A DNA stretch of 33,987 bases, taken from NCBI GenBank assembly GCA_030065755.1, contig JASJDA010000098.1, positions 1 to 33,987 of the forward strand. Direction: 5' to 3'. The notes beneath the pieces were generated by a model. The model was given only the letters and a program-made list of their open reading frames with translations, had not been told where the DNA came from and did no database searches. Both the position numbers and the translations under genes were made by a program. The DNA comes from Prochloraceae cyanobacterium (lineage in GTDB: Bacteria > Cyanobacteriota > Cyanobacteriia > Cyanobacteriales > JASJDA01). Positions 7,414 through 16,194 of this stretch are shown in pieces; positions within the stretch are counted from its first letter, which is position 1; each line of letters opens with the position of its first letter.

Positions 7414-7794
7414 TTAGTTATTTCTTCCAGCCTTTAGCAGTTCCTGCATTGATTGAGCTTTAGGACGATCGGGAAATACAACTAAAAAGTGAACTAGATC
7501 TCTAATAGCTTCACGGATGCGTTCTGAGGAAGCACCAGTAAATAGCGCCTCTCGATAAAGTCTCTCTGCTCGTTCTTCTTCTCCAGAAGCTAAGTGGTAG
7601 AGGGCTAGATTGAAAGTATTGCGCCAGTTTTTTGGGTCTTTCTCGTAGCTTTTTTGAGCAAGCTCGATAGCGTTAACAATGCTAGCCCGTGCTTTATCTG
7701 TCTGGTTGAGAGCAAGATATGCCAAAGTTCGATCATATAGATACCAGTCGTTATCAGACTCGATTTTAATGGCGCGGTTAAATTCTTGACTTCC
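7414..7794 (-). pseudogene. TPR protein, 5' part lost at TnpB element
   Basis: The minus-strand frame reads a TPR-like sequence: EFNRAIKIESDNDWYLYDR, LAYLALNQTDKARASIVNAI, then NWRNTFNLALYHLASGEEERAERLYREAL, ending at a stop at 7414. Helical pairs with the A/Y/A/L pattern are plain. The frame stays TPR-like up to about 7783-7789 and then passes into the right end of a TnpB element. An in-frame TTG at 7725 could start a 103-residue remnant, but the repeat clearly continues upstream of it. No matching N-terminal half is visible beyond the element's other end near 9212. The gene was therefore truncated by insertion plus deletion, or the missing part has decayed. Confidence 0.75.
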
Positions 7795-7892
7795 TCTCCG
7801 CCCTAGAAGTGCGGAGATTCCCCTAAAACAATGTTAATTGAATTACTATAGGGGTGGTTGACGGTTTATCGCAAACAGCCTCATTCGAGGTC
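7786..7892 (-). ncRNA. Candidate TnpB guide (re)RNA at the right end
   Basis: TnpB systems make their guide RNA from the 3' end of tnpB and the transposon right end, with the guide taken from the flanking DNA. Here the stretch after the tnpB stop folds into the terminal hairpin and ends at GTCAA (minus strand). The guide would then be read from the TPR fragment just below 7786. Inferred from position and structure only. Confidence 0.4.
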
Positions 7893-9026
7893 TTAATATT
7901 CACTCCCTCGTCCGTTTTGAGCCTCTGAGAGTCCCCCAGCGGCTTTGATATTTTTAGCGGCGTTTATATCTCTATCGTGCTGCTCTCCACAATGCAGACA
8001 AGTCCAAGCTCTAACATTAAGCTCTTTTTTGCCGCCATGTTTTCCACAAGCAGAACACTTTTGAGATGTAGCTTCCCATCTATCAATTACAACAAAATCC
8101 CTACCGTATTTTTCGCATTTAGCATCTAGTATTGACCTGAAACTATACCATCCAGCATCACTAATAGCTCGCGATAATTTACGGTTTTTTACCATTCCAG
8201 AAACATTTAAGTTTTCTACTGCTAACGCTTGGTTTTCGCGTACTAATCTAGTAGTTAACTTATGAAGAAAATCATTTCGGGAATCTTTTACTTTAGCGTG
8301 AAGTTTTGCTAGTCTTAGTTTACGTCTTTTTCTGCGATTAGAATCCTTTTTAGCTTTAGATAATCTTCTGTTGGCTTTTTTAATTCGGCGCAGCATGTTT
8401 TTATGCAGTCTTGGATTCCCAATTTTCTCGCCATCACTTAAAATAGCAAAATGATTCAAGCCTAAATCTATGCCTACTGATTTATCAGTTTTAGCCATAG
8501 GTTCAGGATTAATCTCAACAACAAAAGAAGCAAAGTACCTACCAGCAGTGTCTTTAATAATAGTTACGCTAGTTGGATAGCATGGTAGAGGTCTACTTAC
8601 TACCATAGGTATATGACCTATCTTGGCTATTTTGACAGAATTAGAATGAAGAGTAAATCCTCTTTGAGTAAATCTAATTGCTTGCCGAGATTGCTTTTTT
8701 TTAAACTTAGGACTACCTACTTGCTTCCCTTTTCGTTCACCTTTTTTGCTCTTGAAAAAATTATTCCAAGCTAGCTGCAGATCTCTAAAAGATTGCTGTA
8801 GATGAACTACTGAAACTTCTGACAACCAAGCTCGCTCTTCAGTTTTCTTTGCCTTAGTTATTACTTGTTTGTCAACACCTTGAGGTCGGGGATTACCTTC
8901 ACTGCTAGCTTTTTTGTAAATAGCTAGTGCATCGTTCCAAACCACTCTAGCGCAACCAAAAGCTTTCGCCAGTGGCACTATTTGATGAGGTTTAGGATAA
9001 ATACGATACTTAAATCTAGCTTTCAC
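7893..9026 (-). CDS. tnpB: TnpB RNA-guided endonuclease (OrfB)
   Basis: A 377-residue TnpB, the Cas12 ancestor. The N-terminal half (KARFKYRIYPKPHQ, RVVWNDAL) matches the wedge/helical region. The RuvC motifs are complete: VGIDLGLNHF with D187, LAVENLNVSGM with E271, and DRDINAAKNI with D353. A zinc finger is formed by CSACG (C324, C327) and CLHCG (C343, C346). The C-terminus, GLSEAQNGRGSEY, is a usual tail. It appears intact. Together with its own ends it forms an element that cut a TPR gene. Family knowledge says TnpB cuts the empty donor site and favours retention of the element; it does not catalyse transposition. Confidence 0.93.
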   Translation of the reverse strand: MKARFKYRIYPKPHQIVPLAKAFGCARVVWNDALAIYKKASSEGNPRPQGVDKQVITKAKKTEERAWLSEVSVVHLQQSFRDLQLAWNNFFKSKKGERKGKQVGSPKFKKKQSRQAIRFTQRGFTLHSNSVKIAKIGHIPMVVSRPLPCYPTSVTIIKDTAGRYFASFVVEINPEPMAKTDKSVGIDLGLNHFAILSDGEKIGNPRLHKNMLRRIKKANRRLSKAKKDSNRRKRRKLRLAKLHAKVKDSRNDFLHKLTTRLVRENQALAVENLNVSGMVKNRKLSRAISDAGWYSFRSILDAKCEKYGRDFVVIDRWEATSQKCSACGKHGGKKELNVRAWTCLHCGEQHDRDINAAKNIKAAGGLSEAQNGRGSEY

Positions 9027-9203
9027 GAATTTACGCGCGATAACTTAGTTATAATTATAAGTTAATTTCCTTCTAATTACAACGACTTAAGATTATTTTT
9101 TAGTTGAACAATTCATAATGTTTGATATTAATAAACTTGAAAAATATTGACAAATCGATTAATATTAAATCCTCAAGCTAGAAATGCCGTCCTAGAAGGA
9201 CGG

Positions 9204-9458
9204 GGCTTCAGACCCATTTTTTTGGTGAAAAAGAAATATTCAAAAATCAAGGCAAATTTATTTATTAGCGAAAATTAATAAATTACAATGAAATCAAAAT
9301 TAGCCCCCCAGCGACAAAAATTGCTGTAATTTCAGAATCAGGAGATACGGGGGTTCGATGTGGGGATGGTTTTCAAAATTATAGGATTACTGATATATTA
9401 AGTTAAATAAACTTATCTAAATAAAAATTAATTCAAGTTAGTACTAATTTTATTAATA
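9204..9458. other. AT-rich intergenic region before MscS gene
   Basis: After the TnpB left end the sequence is very A+T-rich to the MscS start, broken by a G-rich piece at 9304-9372 (GCCCCCC, ACGGGGG, TGTGGGG). No coding frame, no known RNA and no clear promoter pair were recognised. The MscS promoter must lie here or in the element end. Confidence 0.5.
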
Positions 9459-11567
9459 ATGCTAAGTTTAAAATCAAATAGATTGAGGGGATTAACCCGC
9501 TCGATTTTAATCGCCCTGCTAACGTTCACTTTAACCCTAACTTGGATGCCGGTGTCAGTGGCTCAAATGTCCTTCTGGTCAACGGCAAGCAACAACACAG
9601 TCACCGAAACTCCCAGGTGGGATCTCAACAAAGCCTATCCTTGTCTCAGCTACTGGTGTAGTCATGTTTACTTTTACCAATTCTCTTCAACCAATCCACT
9701 GTCGCCGGACTTAAACCTAGCTTTATTACCATCTGAAGAGCAATCTGAGTTACAAGTTGCCCAAGCTGTGGAGCAGCGCGCCAAATTAGTTCAAACAATT
9801 GTAAAAGATATTTTCTTGGATATTATCAGTTGGAAAACTCTTGCTGAAGTTGACTTTGTGGAGAATTGGGAATTCTGGTTGGAGACACAGGTTAAATCAC
9901 CCCATCCCTGGACCCCGAGAATTGAAGTAGGCATTGAAAAAGGTAATACAGTTGTCTATTTACCCGCCCAACCTGAATTAGGTCTGGCACAAAAGACGAT
10001 TGTTACCGTAACTGAGATCGATGCTAAGGCCAATGAGAAAACGAAGGAGGAATTAGCTCAATCTTGGCAAACTGAAATTCGCCTGTCTTTGAGTTCAGCA
10101 CTTTGGGGACATGAGCTAGATGTGCAACGACCTTGGTGGCGTTGGGGATTAAGTGCGGCGATCGCGGCAGTAGTACTGGTGACGATCTCGATAATTAACG
10201 GAATTCGTTGGCTACTTAGTCGATGGCTCAGAAAACTCAAGCAGCAAATTGAGCAACTGACTGACTCTCTCACGATAGAGCCAGAAGCTATCTCAGCCGA
10301 GATGATGGATGCTATCATTACTCCTGAGACCATCAGACCCAAGGGAACTCATACTTCTTCCCGATCGGAGACCGTGGCCTCCGATCGGAATGATTTTCCA
10401 TCGATGCCAGTGGAACTCAAATCAGACGGGTCTCTACAAACAACCCCATCTACACAAAAAAGCCTCTTTAATCTGATTGGGTTGATAAGAGCTAAACCAA
10501 TAAAGGCATTTTCTGCTCGGTGGCACTCCTACGAAAGTATTCTGGCCCGCGTTGTTTTACAGCGGCAAACGTTGATTAAACAGCAAAGAAATTTCATCCA
10601 ATTATTCCGGATAATTCTCATACTGATCCAAATACTGATCTTTTTGTTCACTCTGGGAATTATTTTTTCTATCTTTCCTCAAACTCGCTTCCTAGTTAAT
10701 TTGTTTTTCGACAAAACACTTCTTGTAGCTGGGATTTGCATAGGGCTCGCCATGCTCGATAATATTGTTTCCATCGCCATCGACTATGCCCTCAATCGTT
10801 GGGCAAAACAAGCACAAGAGGCAAATCCTAGCTCAAATCGCTATACTTTACGGGTCAATACCTATTCTCTTATCCTCAAAAAAGCTAGCACCTTAGTCTG
10901 TGTGGCACTGGGAATCTACTTGACGGTGTGGATTGTCGGAATTAATCCCGCCGTACTTGCTGGTGCGGGGGCTGTGGCGTTAGTCTTGGCATTTCTTTCT
11001 CAAAACCTGTTCCAAGATATGCTAAATGGGTTATTAATTTTGTCAACTGACCGCTATGCGATCGGCGATGTAATCGAAGTTAATGGAATGGCGGGAATGG
11101 TCGAAGACATGAATCTTTATGCAACCTCCTTGCGGAATCTCGACGGGCAACTCATTGTTATCCCCAATGGGAAAATTTCGATCGTTACCAATTCGAGCAA
11201 AGACTGGTCCCGAGTTAATTGCGGCATAAAGGTAGCTTGGGATGCCGATCTCAAGAAGACTCTAGAAATTATTCAGCAAGTGATGGAGAAAATGGAAAAT
11301 GACCCTCAATTACAGAACAAAATTCTCGAACCAGGTGAAATTTTAGGCATCGACGAGGTATCTCACGATGGGATCCTGATTCGAGTCCTGATTAAGACTC
11401 AGCCTTTGCAACAGTGGGCGATTGCTCGGGAGTTTCGCTTTCAACTCAAACAGGCATTTGATAGTGCTGGAATTACCCTCGGCGTTCCACAGAGAGAGAT
11501 TTGGCATCGTCACGAAAATGGAAACATGTTGAGTAGAGAATCAGAACGTGGAAGTAACAAACTTTAA
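9459..11567 (+). CDS. MscS-family mechanosensitive channel with signal peptide and long periplasmic/loop region
   Basis: A 702-residue MscS-superfamily protein. Residues about 14-36 form a signal peptide (ILIALLTFTLTL...VSVAQ). About 200 polar residues follow, then a membrane helix (about 228-246), a basic, low-complexity cytosolic linker (about 255-345), and further helices (about 382-405, 417-436 and 467-490). The pore-lining TM3 is VLAGAGAVALVLAFLSQNLF, with the beta-domain start FQDMLNGLLILSTDRYAIGDVI and the IPNGKI motif after it. The C-terminal domain runs to 702. It opens on membrane tension and releases solutes on osmotic downshock. The linker contains a perfect DNA palindrome (10361-10388). 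No strong Shine-Dalgarno precedes the ATG. It probably leads a unit with the next two genes, given a 60-base gap. Confidence 0.85.
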   Translation: MLSLKSNRLRGLTRSILIALLTFTLTLTWMPVSVAQMSFWSTASNNTVTETPRWDLNKAYPCLSYWCSHVYFYQFSSTNPLSPDLNLALLPSEEQSELQVAQAVEQRAKLVQTIVKDIFLDIISWKTLAEVDFVENWEFWLETQVKSPHPWTPRIEVGIEKGNTVVYLPAQPELGLAQKTIVTVTEIDAKANEKTKEELAQSWQTEIRLSLSSALWGHELDVQRPWWRWGLSAAIAAVVLVTISIINGIRWLLSRWLRKLKQQIEQLTDSLTIEPEAISAEMMDAIITPETIRPKGTHTSSRSETVASDRNDFPSMPVELKSDGSLQTTPSTQKSLFNLIGLIRAKPIKAFSARWHSYESILARVVLQRQTLIKQQRNFIQLFRIILILIQILIFLFTLGIIFSIFPQTRFLVNLFFDKTLLVAGICIGLAMLDNIVSIAIDYALNRWAKQAQEANPSSNRYTLRVNTYSLILKKASTLVCVALGIYLTVWIVGINPAVLAGAGAVALVLAFLSQNLFQDMLNGLLILSTDRYAIGDVIEVNGMAGMVEDMNLYATSLRNLDGQLIVIPNGKISIVTNSSKDWSRVNCGIKVAWDADLKKTLEIIQQVMEKMENDPQLQNKILEPGEILGIDEVSHDGILIRVLIKTQPLQQWAIAREFRFQLKQAFDSAGITLGVPQREIWHRHENGNMLSRESERGSNKL
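10361..10388. repeat. 10-bp inverted repeat inside MscS coding region
   Basis: CCGATCGGAG (10361-10370) and CTCCGATCGG (10379-10388) pair exactly around 8 bases. It encodes part of the low-complexity linker (SRSETVASDRN). It may be an in-frame palindromic insertion tolerated in a loop, or a HIP1-type variant (CGATCG core). Confidence 0.6.
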
Positions 11568-11627
11568 CATTACTGGTGAACTATCAACCTTCTATTACAA
11601 AGATTTAGGATATTAATTTATTGAAAA

Positions 11628-12821
11628 ATGATTGTCAAAATAGGGGGATTAATCGAGCAATTTTTAGCTTGGTTTTCTACTGAACGTGCAAAGATTAAAG
11701 CTCAAGCTGCTGATATAGAAGCCAAACTAACCAAACAAAATCTCAGTCCGCTTCCTGCAAAAACCACAGCGCATCTGTTGAGTAAAATTGACGAGCTACC
11801 CTCTCATCCTGCTCATATAAAGGCGGTACAATCTAAGCTACAAGAAGCCTTAACTCAATGGAAATCGGATCCCGATGCACCTAACAGCTTAGTAGTCCTC
11901 ACGAGTCCAATTGAAGATATAGAAGCGATTTTGAAGGAAACAATAGAAGCTCAAAAGGAAAAAATACCAGAGGTAAAATCTTTACCTAATGAAGCTCGAT
12001 CGCTCCGCTGCTCGGCTCCGAAGACTACACTCAAGGGAAAATTAGAATTGTCTCGACCTTCACAATTTCAAGTTTTAGTAGTTATTCCCGATCTGAGCTG
12101 GTGCTTTTTACGCTGCGCTGAGGGTTTGGAGGGAATTGAATACTTGCAAGAGAAAATACTTGACGATCGAGAGCGATTTTGGTTAATTGGCTGCAACAAT
12201 TGGACTTGGAAATATCTAAATCGTGTTTGTAATTTAAGCGCCTATCTCGAACAAACCTTGCCTTTACCAACTCTAAGGGATATCGAGCTTAAAGAATGGC
12301 TGCTTGAGGTCTCCGAAACAATTGATTTTGATTTTGCTGACAATCGAGACGATCGAAACGATAAATCGGAGATCGAGGTCGATAACGAGGAGAATTGGAC
12401 GTCGAAATCGGAACAACGTTATTACAGCCATCTGGCGAATATTTCTTTAGGTATGAGCAGTGTAGCTGCTAAATTGTGGGTGAAATCGCTGTGCGTTTTA
12501 GAATCAGATGAGGAATCTACTAATTCCGATACCGCTTCAAAATCCTTTATTCTTCAAAAAGCCGTTCTACCTGAGTTACCTACTTTAACAAAAGACGATC
12601 GCTACTTATTGTATTCTACGAGCCTGCACGGAAATATGAGTTTATCAGAGCTAGCGTTGAGTCTGGGGGAGCCAGAAAGCACTGTACGAGCGCAAGTTCA
12701 ATTTTTGTGGCGCTCGGGGGTTATTGAGTGCAAACAAGGAACGATATCCCTCAATCCAATTTACTATCCCAGAGTGAGAACAAATTTAGATAACAATCAA
12801 TTTTTAGTCGGAGGACTTTAA
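11628..12821 (+). CDS. Hypothetical protein with C-terminal winged-helix-like region, between two MscS genes
   Basis: A 397-residue protein not recognised as a named family. Residues 1-115 are helical and charged, with coiled-coil character (AKIKAQAADIEAKL, EAILKETIEAQKEKI). The middle (about 140-235) is mixed alpha/beta (FQVLVVIPDLSWCFLRC, RFWLIGCNNWTWKYL, PLPTLRDIELKEWLLEV); it recalls the sensor and lid part of AAA-type ATPases, but no Walker A or B is seen. After an acidic stretch, residues about 325-375 look like a winged helix (RYLLYSTSLHGNMSLSELALSL, VRAQVQFLWRSGVIEC). Position between two channel genes, with the downstream start directly abutting its stop, suggests a role coupled to membrane tension or osmotic state. 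No signal peptide or TM is seen. Confidence 0.7.
   Translation: MIVKIGGLIEQFLAWFSTERAKIKAQAADIEAKLTKQNLSPLPAKTTAHLLSKIDELPSHPAHIKAVQSKLQEALTQWKSDPDAPNSLVVLTSPIEDIEAILKETIEAQKEKIPEVKSLPNEARSLRCSAPKTTLKGKLELSRPSQFQVLVVIPDLSWCFLRCAEGLEGIEYLQEKILDDRERFWLIGCNNWTWKYLNRVCNLSAYLEQTLPLPTLRDIELKEWLLEVSETIDFDFADNRDDRNDKSEIEVDNEENWTSKSEQRYYSHLANISLGMSSVAAKLWVKSLCVLESDEESTNSDTASKSFILQKAVLPELPTLTKDDRYLLYSTSLHGNMSLSELALSLGEPESTVRAQVQFLWRSGVIECKQGTISLNPIYYPRVRTNLDNNQFLVGGL
12811..12815 (+). promoter_or_regulatory. Ribosome-binding site deciding a TTG start
   Basis: GAGGA at 12811-12815, preceded by G at 12810 (GGAGGA), lies six bases before TTG at 12822-12824. It sits inside the last codons of the upstream gene, whose stop ends at 12821. 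This is the reason for choosing the TTG start of the following MscS gene, and it implies translational coupling. Confidence 0.7.
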
Positions 12822-13676
12822 TTGTTTTTCTCTAGTTTTTTCTTCGTACTACTGGCTCAAACTGACAAGAATAATGTCGATCGAGCTTCGGAAATAATCT
12901 CTGAAATTACTACTTTTAAGATTATTCAAGGAATTGTTATCGTAGCGATCGCCTATGGGGGAATATGGACGACGGCAAAACTGATTGACTGGCTCTCAGA
13001 AAAGGTTCCCTTGCGGTTGCGCTTGCCAATTAAACAATCTATACCTTTTTTGCGAGCTTTTATCTTGGGTTTTGCTGGGGTGTTCTTAATTAATTTGTTT
13101 TTGAATTTATCTCCTAATAATGTTTTGGCACTAACGGGTACAGTAGCAGTAGCCTTAGGTTTTGCTTTCAAAGATTATGCTAGTTCGGTAATTGCTGGGA
13201 TAATTGGTTTATTTGAAGTTCCCTATCAAGTAGGCGATCGGGTCAAAATTGGCGAACACTACGGTGAAATTATTACCTATGGTTTGAGAGGGATTCTTTT
13301 AAGAACGCCTAATGACGATATTGTAACTATTCCTCACAATAAACTCTGGACAGATGCTATTGCCAATACTAATAAAGGCAACGTGGAAGCTCAAACAGTT
13401 GTTGACTTCTACTTAGCTCATGAAGTAAATGTCGATCGAGTGATACAGATTTTATATCGAGTTGCTTACACCAGTAAATATACCCAACTAAAGTTTCCTG
13501 TTGTGGTAGTTATGGAAGAAAAACCCTGGGGGACTCACTTTAAGCTCAAATGTTATCCCATCGATGCTAGGGATGAATTTATTTACAAAACAGATTTAAT
13601 TAAGCGAGCTAAACAAACCTTTGCTAAATATAGTCTTACTTATCCAGCACTGCCAACTCGACAGTTAGATTCATAG
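12822..13676 (+). CDS. Small MscS-family mechanosensitive ion channel
   Basis: A 284-residue protein close to the minimal MscS size. An N-terminal hydrophobic segment (1-12, FFSSFFFVLLAQ) may be a short signal or membrane anchor. TM helices are at about 29-50 and 70-94, and the pore helix is VLALTGTVAVALGFAFKDYA followed by SSVIAGIIGLFEVPYQVGDRVKIG. The beta-domain has GEIITYGLRGILLRTPNDDIVTIPHNKL, the classic MscS signature with the xPN/PHNK loop. Start is TTG with a good Shine-Dalgarno, zero bases after the previous stop. It converges with the DUF389 gene at a 6-base gap. It should form a homoheptameric inner-membrane channel. Confidence 0.88.
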   Translation: MFFSSFFFVLLAQTDKNNVDRASEIISEITTFKIIQGIVIVAIAYGGIWTTAKLIDWLSEKVPLRLRLPIKQSIPFLRAFILGFAGVFLINLFLNLSPNNVLALTGTVAVALGFAFKDYASSVIAGIIGLFEVPYQVGDRVKIGEHYGEIITYGLRGILLRTPNDDIVTIPHNKLWTDAIANTNKGNVEAQTVVDFYLAHEVNVDRVIQILYRVAYTSKYTQLKFPVVVVMEEKPWGTHFKLKCYPIDARDEFIYKTDLIKRAKQTFAKYSLTYPALPTRQLDS

Positions 13677-13682
13677 TATTTT

Positions 13683-14723
13683 TTATTGTTTTGCAGGAGT
13701 GGAGGATTTAACTTTTATTGATGGCGTAACCTCAAAAACTACTTTTAAAGGTTTTCTCAGTCGCTTTGAGAGTTGTTCTTCTACTCGTGCTACTTCTTCT
13801 GGGGTAACTGGATCTATAGCTCTAACTCTTAGTAAAACTGAAGGAGAGTTATTTTGTAAATTAACTTCTGAATGGATAACTTTAATATCGCGTCTTTCCA
13901 TATAATTATTAATAACTTCTGAGATTGAAAGATCTACTTTTGCCTTATCGATTAACTGCCAAAAACTAATAACTAAAGGTATTGCTAGTAAGACAATTAA
14001 AATTCCAGATACTCCCCAAGAAAGGTTCCTGGTAAGCTCATTACTTCCTGCATATCCGCCGAGAACGTAGACTATTAAACAAGCAAGATTGATGCCTATT
14101 AAGTTAGTTAGGTAAAGTAATATAGCTCCCTGAGATAATTGCCATTCTCCTTGGGATAGTGTTAGACCGACGACGCACAATGGTGGCATTAAAGCGACAG
14201 AAATTGCCGTACCTGGAATAGCATCTTCGATCGCCGGACGAATCTTAGCATAACCACTGATACTCCCTGCTACTACTGCAATCAATAAGTCAATTAAAGT
14301 AGGTTGAGTTCTTGACGTAACTTCACTAGCAAAACTAAAAAAACCAATAGTTATACCAACTAAATAGGAACAAATAACTGCTATTAAACTACCTATCATT
14401 ACAGAAATAAAACTATTGCGTAAAAGCTGCCAGTCTCCTTCTAAAGTAGCAAAAGAAAATCCCCGCAAAGGTAACATTAAAGGAGCAATAATCATTGCTC
14501 CAATAATTACTGCAGTACTGTTAATGACTAATCCAAAAGTAGCAATTAAACAAGAGCTGAAAATTAAAACTAAGTAGTTTTGAGTAAGCTGAGAGTCTTT
14601 AATTAAAGATTCCCTAAGCTGAATAATGGGAATTGCTCCAAAACCAAAGCTTTTAAAAAGTTTCCAGTGAACAATAGCAATTGACCCGATAAAGTTTTTA
14701 AAAAAATTCCAACTTTGACGCAT
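13683..14723 (-). CDS. DUF389 membrane protein
   Basis: A 346-residue polytopic membrane protein. The DUF389 hallmarks are present: VINSTAVIIGAMIIAPLMLP (about 67-86), LRNSFISVMIGSLIAVICSYLVG, and AIEDAIPGTAISVALMPPLCVVGLTL (about 164-189). Six or so hydrophobic segments span about 45-255, and a soluble C-terminal domain of about 90 residues follows (NNYMERRDIKVIHSEVNLQN...). The molecular function of DUF389 is not established. It has its own promoter region upstream (14724 onward) and is convergent to the MscS gene. The first ATG is used; MRQSWNFFKNFIG is basic and amphipathic. Confidence 0.85.
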   Translation of the reverse strand: MRQSWNFFKNFIGSIAIVHWKLFKSFGFGAIPIIQLRESLIKDSQLTQNYLVLIFSSCLIATFGLVINSTAVIIGAMIIAPLMLPLRGFSFATLEGDWQLLRNSFISVMIGSLIAVICSYLVGITIGFFSFASEVTSRTQPTLIDLLIAVVAGSISGYAKIRPAIEDAIPGTAISVALMPPLCVVGLTLSQGEWQLSQGAILLYLTNLIGINLACLIVYVLGGYAGSNELTRNLSWGVSGILIVLLAIPLVISFWQLIDKAKVDLSISEVINNYMERRDIKVIHSEVNLQNNSPSVLLRVRAIDPVTPEEVARVEEQLSKRLRKPLKVVFEVTPSIKVKSSTPAKQ

Positions 14724-15191
14724 TTTTAATGATATAGCAACTGTATTATATCTTAGGACATTATTGGCGATCGAAGGGAACAGGGAATAGATCGAAGTGT
14801 CTTAACTTTTGCTTGGAGTGCTATACTATTAGAAATGATACGATCGCGAAAACATTACCATCACCTAAATTGTTATCTAAATCAATATAAAGCAATGACG
14901 GTTTAATAATTATGTTCCCATTTCGATCGATATGGCACTATTTTTTCCTAGGCTGGCAAAATAGCCTGGAGCAGTTTTCTTATTACTTAAAACCCGAAGA
15001 GCCGGAATTAATTTCATAAATCTCACGATTCTCTATTCCTTGGAAAATGTTAAATTTAGAGTTTTTTGGGAGGCTCCGAGAGCTCAAATCGACGACGACG
15101 CCAAGCTCGTCTCAAAGACTCTGGGCTGATGCGTTTGGCTCTGAGGTAAATTTATTAGGTGGTTTACAGATGGATAAACCCGCTTTTGAAA
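14724..15191. other. Intergenic region with possible gene remnant
   Basis: About 470 bases between divergent genes hold both promoters. On the minus strand, 15056-15145 reads an arginine-rich peptide, LRAKRISPESLRRAW..., with SEPPKK before a stop. It is preceded by two stops, so it looks like the last 30 codons of a lost gene; I cannot name the family. A short dyad, AGGCT/AGCCT, sits near 14950-14971. No RNA gene was recognised. Confidence 0.4.
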
Positions 15192-16151
15192 ATGCTTTCT
15201 ATCATAAAAAATAGAGCTGAGTATGTAGCTAGTAATGCTCGTCATGTTTCTATTGCAGAAGACAAAATAGATAAATATATACAAGAGATTGACTTTACTC
15301 TTGTAAAAGAGCGGTCTTACGATATCCAAAATCACTATAAGGATTCGCCTGACGATACTGCTGCATATATAATTGTTCTCGATACAATCAATTTTGGTTC
15401 TGGCTATTTTCACGCTCTCAAAAGAGATCCTAATCTATCGTCAGGCTATTTTCACATTTCACGTTCTTTGAAAGAATATTTTGAAAAAAATGGAATTTTA
15501 AATGCCGATCGATTGCAAACAATAGAACCAATAGAGTGCGCGCAACTATTTAATCAAGACATTTCTAATCCCGCGATCGCAGAATTAATGGAACTTTTTG
15601 CACTATCTTGGAATGAGCTTGGCACCTATGTATGTGAGAATTTTTCAGGTTCATTTATTCGCACGATCGCGTCAGCAGACCAATCGGCCGATCGCTTTGT
15701 AGAAATGCTATCGCAATTAAATTCTTTTCGCGATGAAAGTAATTATAAAGGAGTCACTGTTCCTTTTTATAAAAGAGCGCAGATCGCCGTCTCAGATCTG
15801 GCTTTATCTTTAGAAGGGAAGGGTCTTGGATTTTTTAAAGATATCGATAGACTTACTGTTTTTGCAGACAATCGCATTCCGCAAGTTCTTAATTTAGATG
15901 GCATTTTACATTATTCCGATCGTCTGAAGTCAAAGATAAATAATGGAGAAGAAATTCCTAAAGGATCGGAAGAAGAAGTAGAAATTAGAGCCTGTTGTAT
16001 TCATGCTTGCGAGTTAATTTTACGAAAGTTAAATGTATTGGGGATGAATGTAAATGCAGCTATGCTAGATAATTATTTGTGGAATAAAGGCCAAAATCAT
16101 TTTTATAAATCTTTTCCCACTCACCAGACAAGACAAACAACTTATTACTAA
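15192..16151 (+). CDS. Queuosine salvage protein (Qng1/DUF2419-like)
   Basis: This family hydrolyses queuosine 5'-monophosphate to free the queuine base for tRNA modification. Signature pieces: the N-terminal YVASNARHVSI, NFGSGYFHAL near residue 75, FADNRIPQVLNLDGIL with the acidic and aromatic pocket near residue 230, EIRACCIHACELI, and a C-terminal DNYLWNKGQ, a hallmark of the family. I chose ATG at 15192 (MLSIIKNRAEY) rather than GTG at 15159 because the family starts close to the NxRHV motif and the 11 extra residues look unrelated. Neither start has a clear Shine-Dalgarno. Cyanobacteria often lack this gene, so a salvage role next to ordinary queuosine synthesis is interesting. Length is 319 residues with this start. 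Confidence 0.82.
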   Translation: MLSIIKNRAEYVASNARHVSIAEDKIDKYIQEIDFTLVKERSYDIQNHYKDSPDDTAAYIIVLDTINFGSGYFHALKRDPNLSSGYFHISRSLKEYFEKNGILNADRLQTIEPIECAQLFNQDISNPAIAELMELFALSWNELGTYVCENFSGSFIRTIASADQSADRFVEMLSQLNSFRDESNYKGVTVPFYKRAQIAVSDLALSLEGKGLGFFKDIDRLTVFADNRIPQVLNLDGILHYSDRLKSKINNGEEIPKGSEEEVEIRACCIHACELILRKLNVLGMNVNAAMLDNYLWNKGQNHFYKSFPTHQTRQTTYY

Positions 16152-16194
16152 CTACAATTAAAATGTTGTCAATAAATAACTCAGAATTATAATT

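Larger units (their letters stand above)
7786..9212 (-). mobile_element. Orphan TnpB transposon (IS200/IS605-like), minus strand
   Basis: Right end: the TTGAC motif at 7786-7790, then a hairpin CTCCGC/GCGGAG (7796-7801 with 7811-7816) containing CCTAGAAGT. Left end: hairpin CCGTCCT/AGGACGG (9187-9193 with 9197-9203) followed by GGGCTTC. One gene, tnpB, sits between them; no tnpA is present. A right end with the same TTGAC and CCTAGAAGT hairpin recurs at 33623-33651, which supports the boundary. The left limit is approximate. Confidence 0.75.

Noticed and set aside
15084-15413. 109-codon minus-strand frame
   Set aside because: It mostly overlaps the Q-salvage coding region in another frame and has no family features; only the Arg-rich remnant in a different frame was kept as a note.
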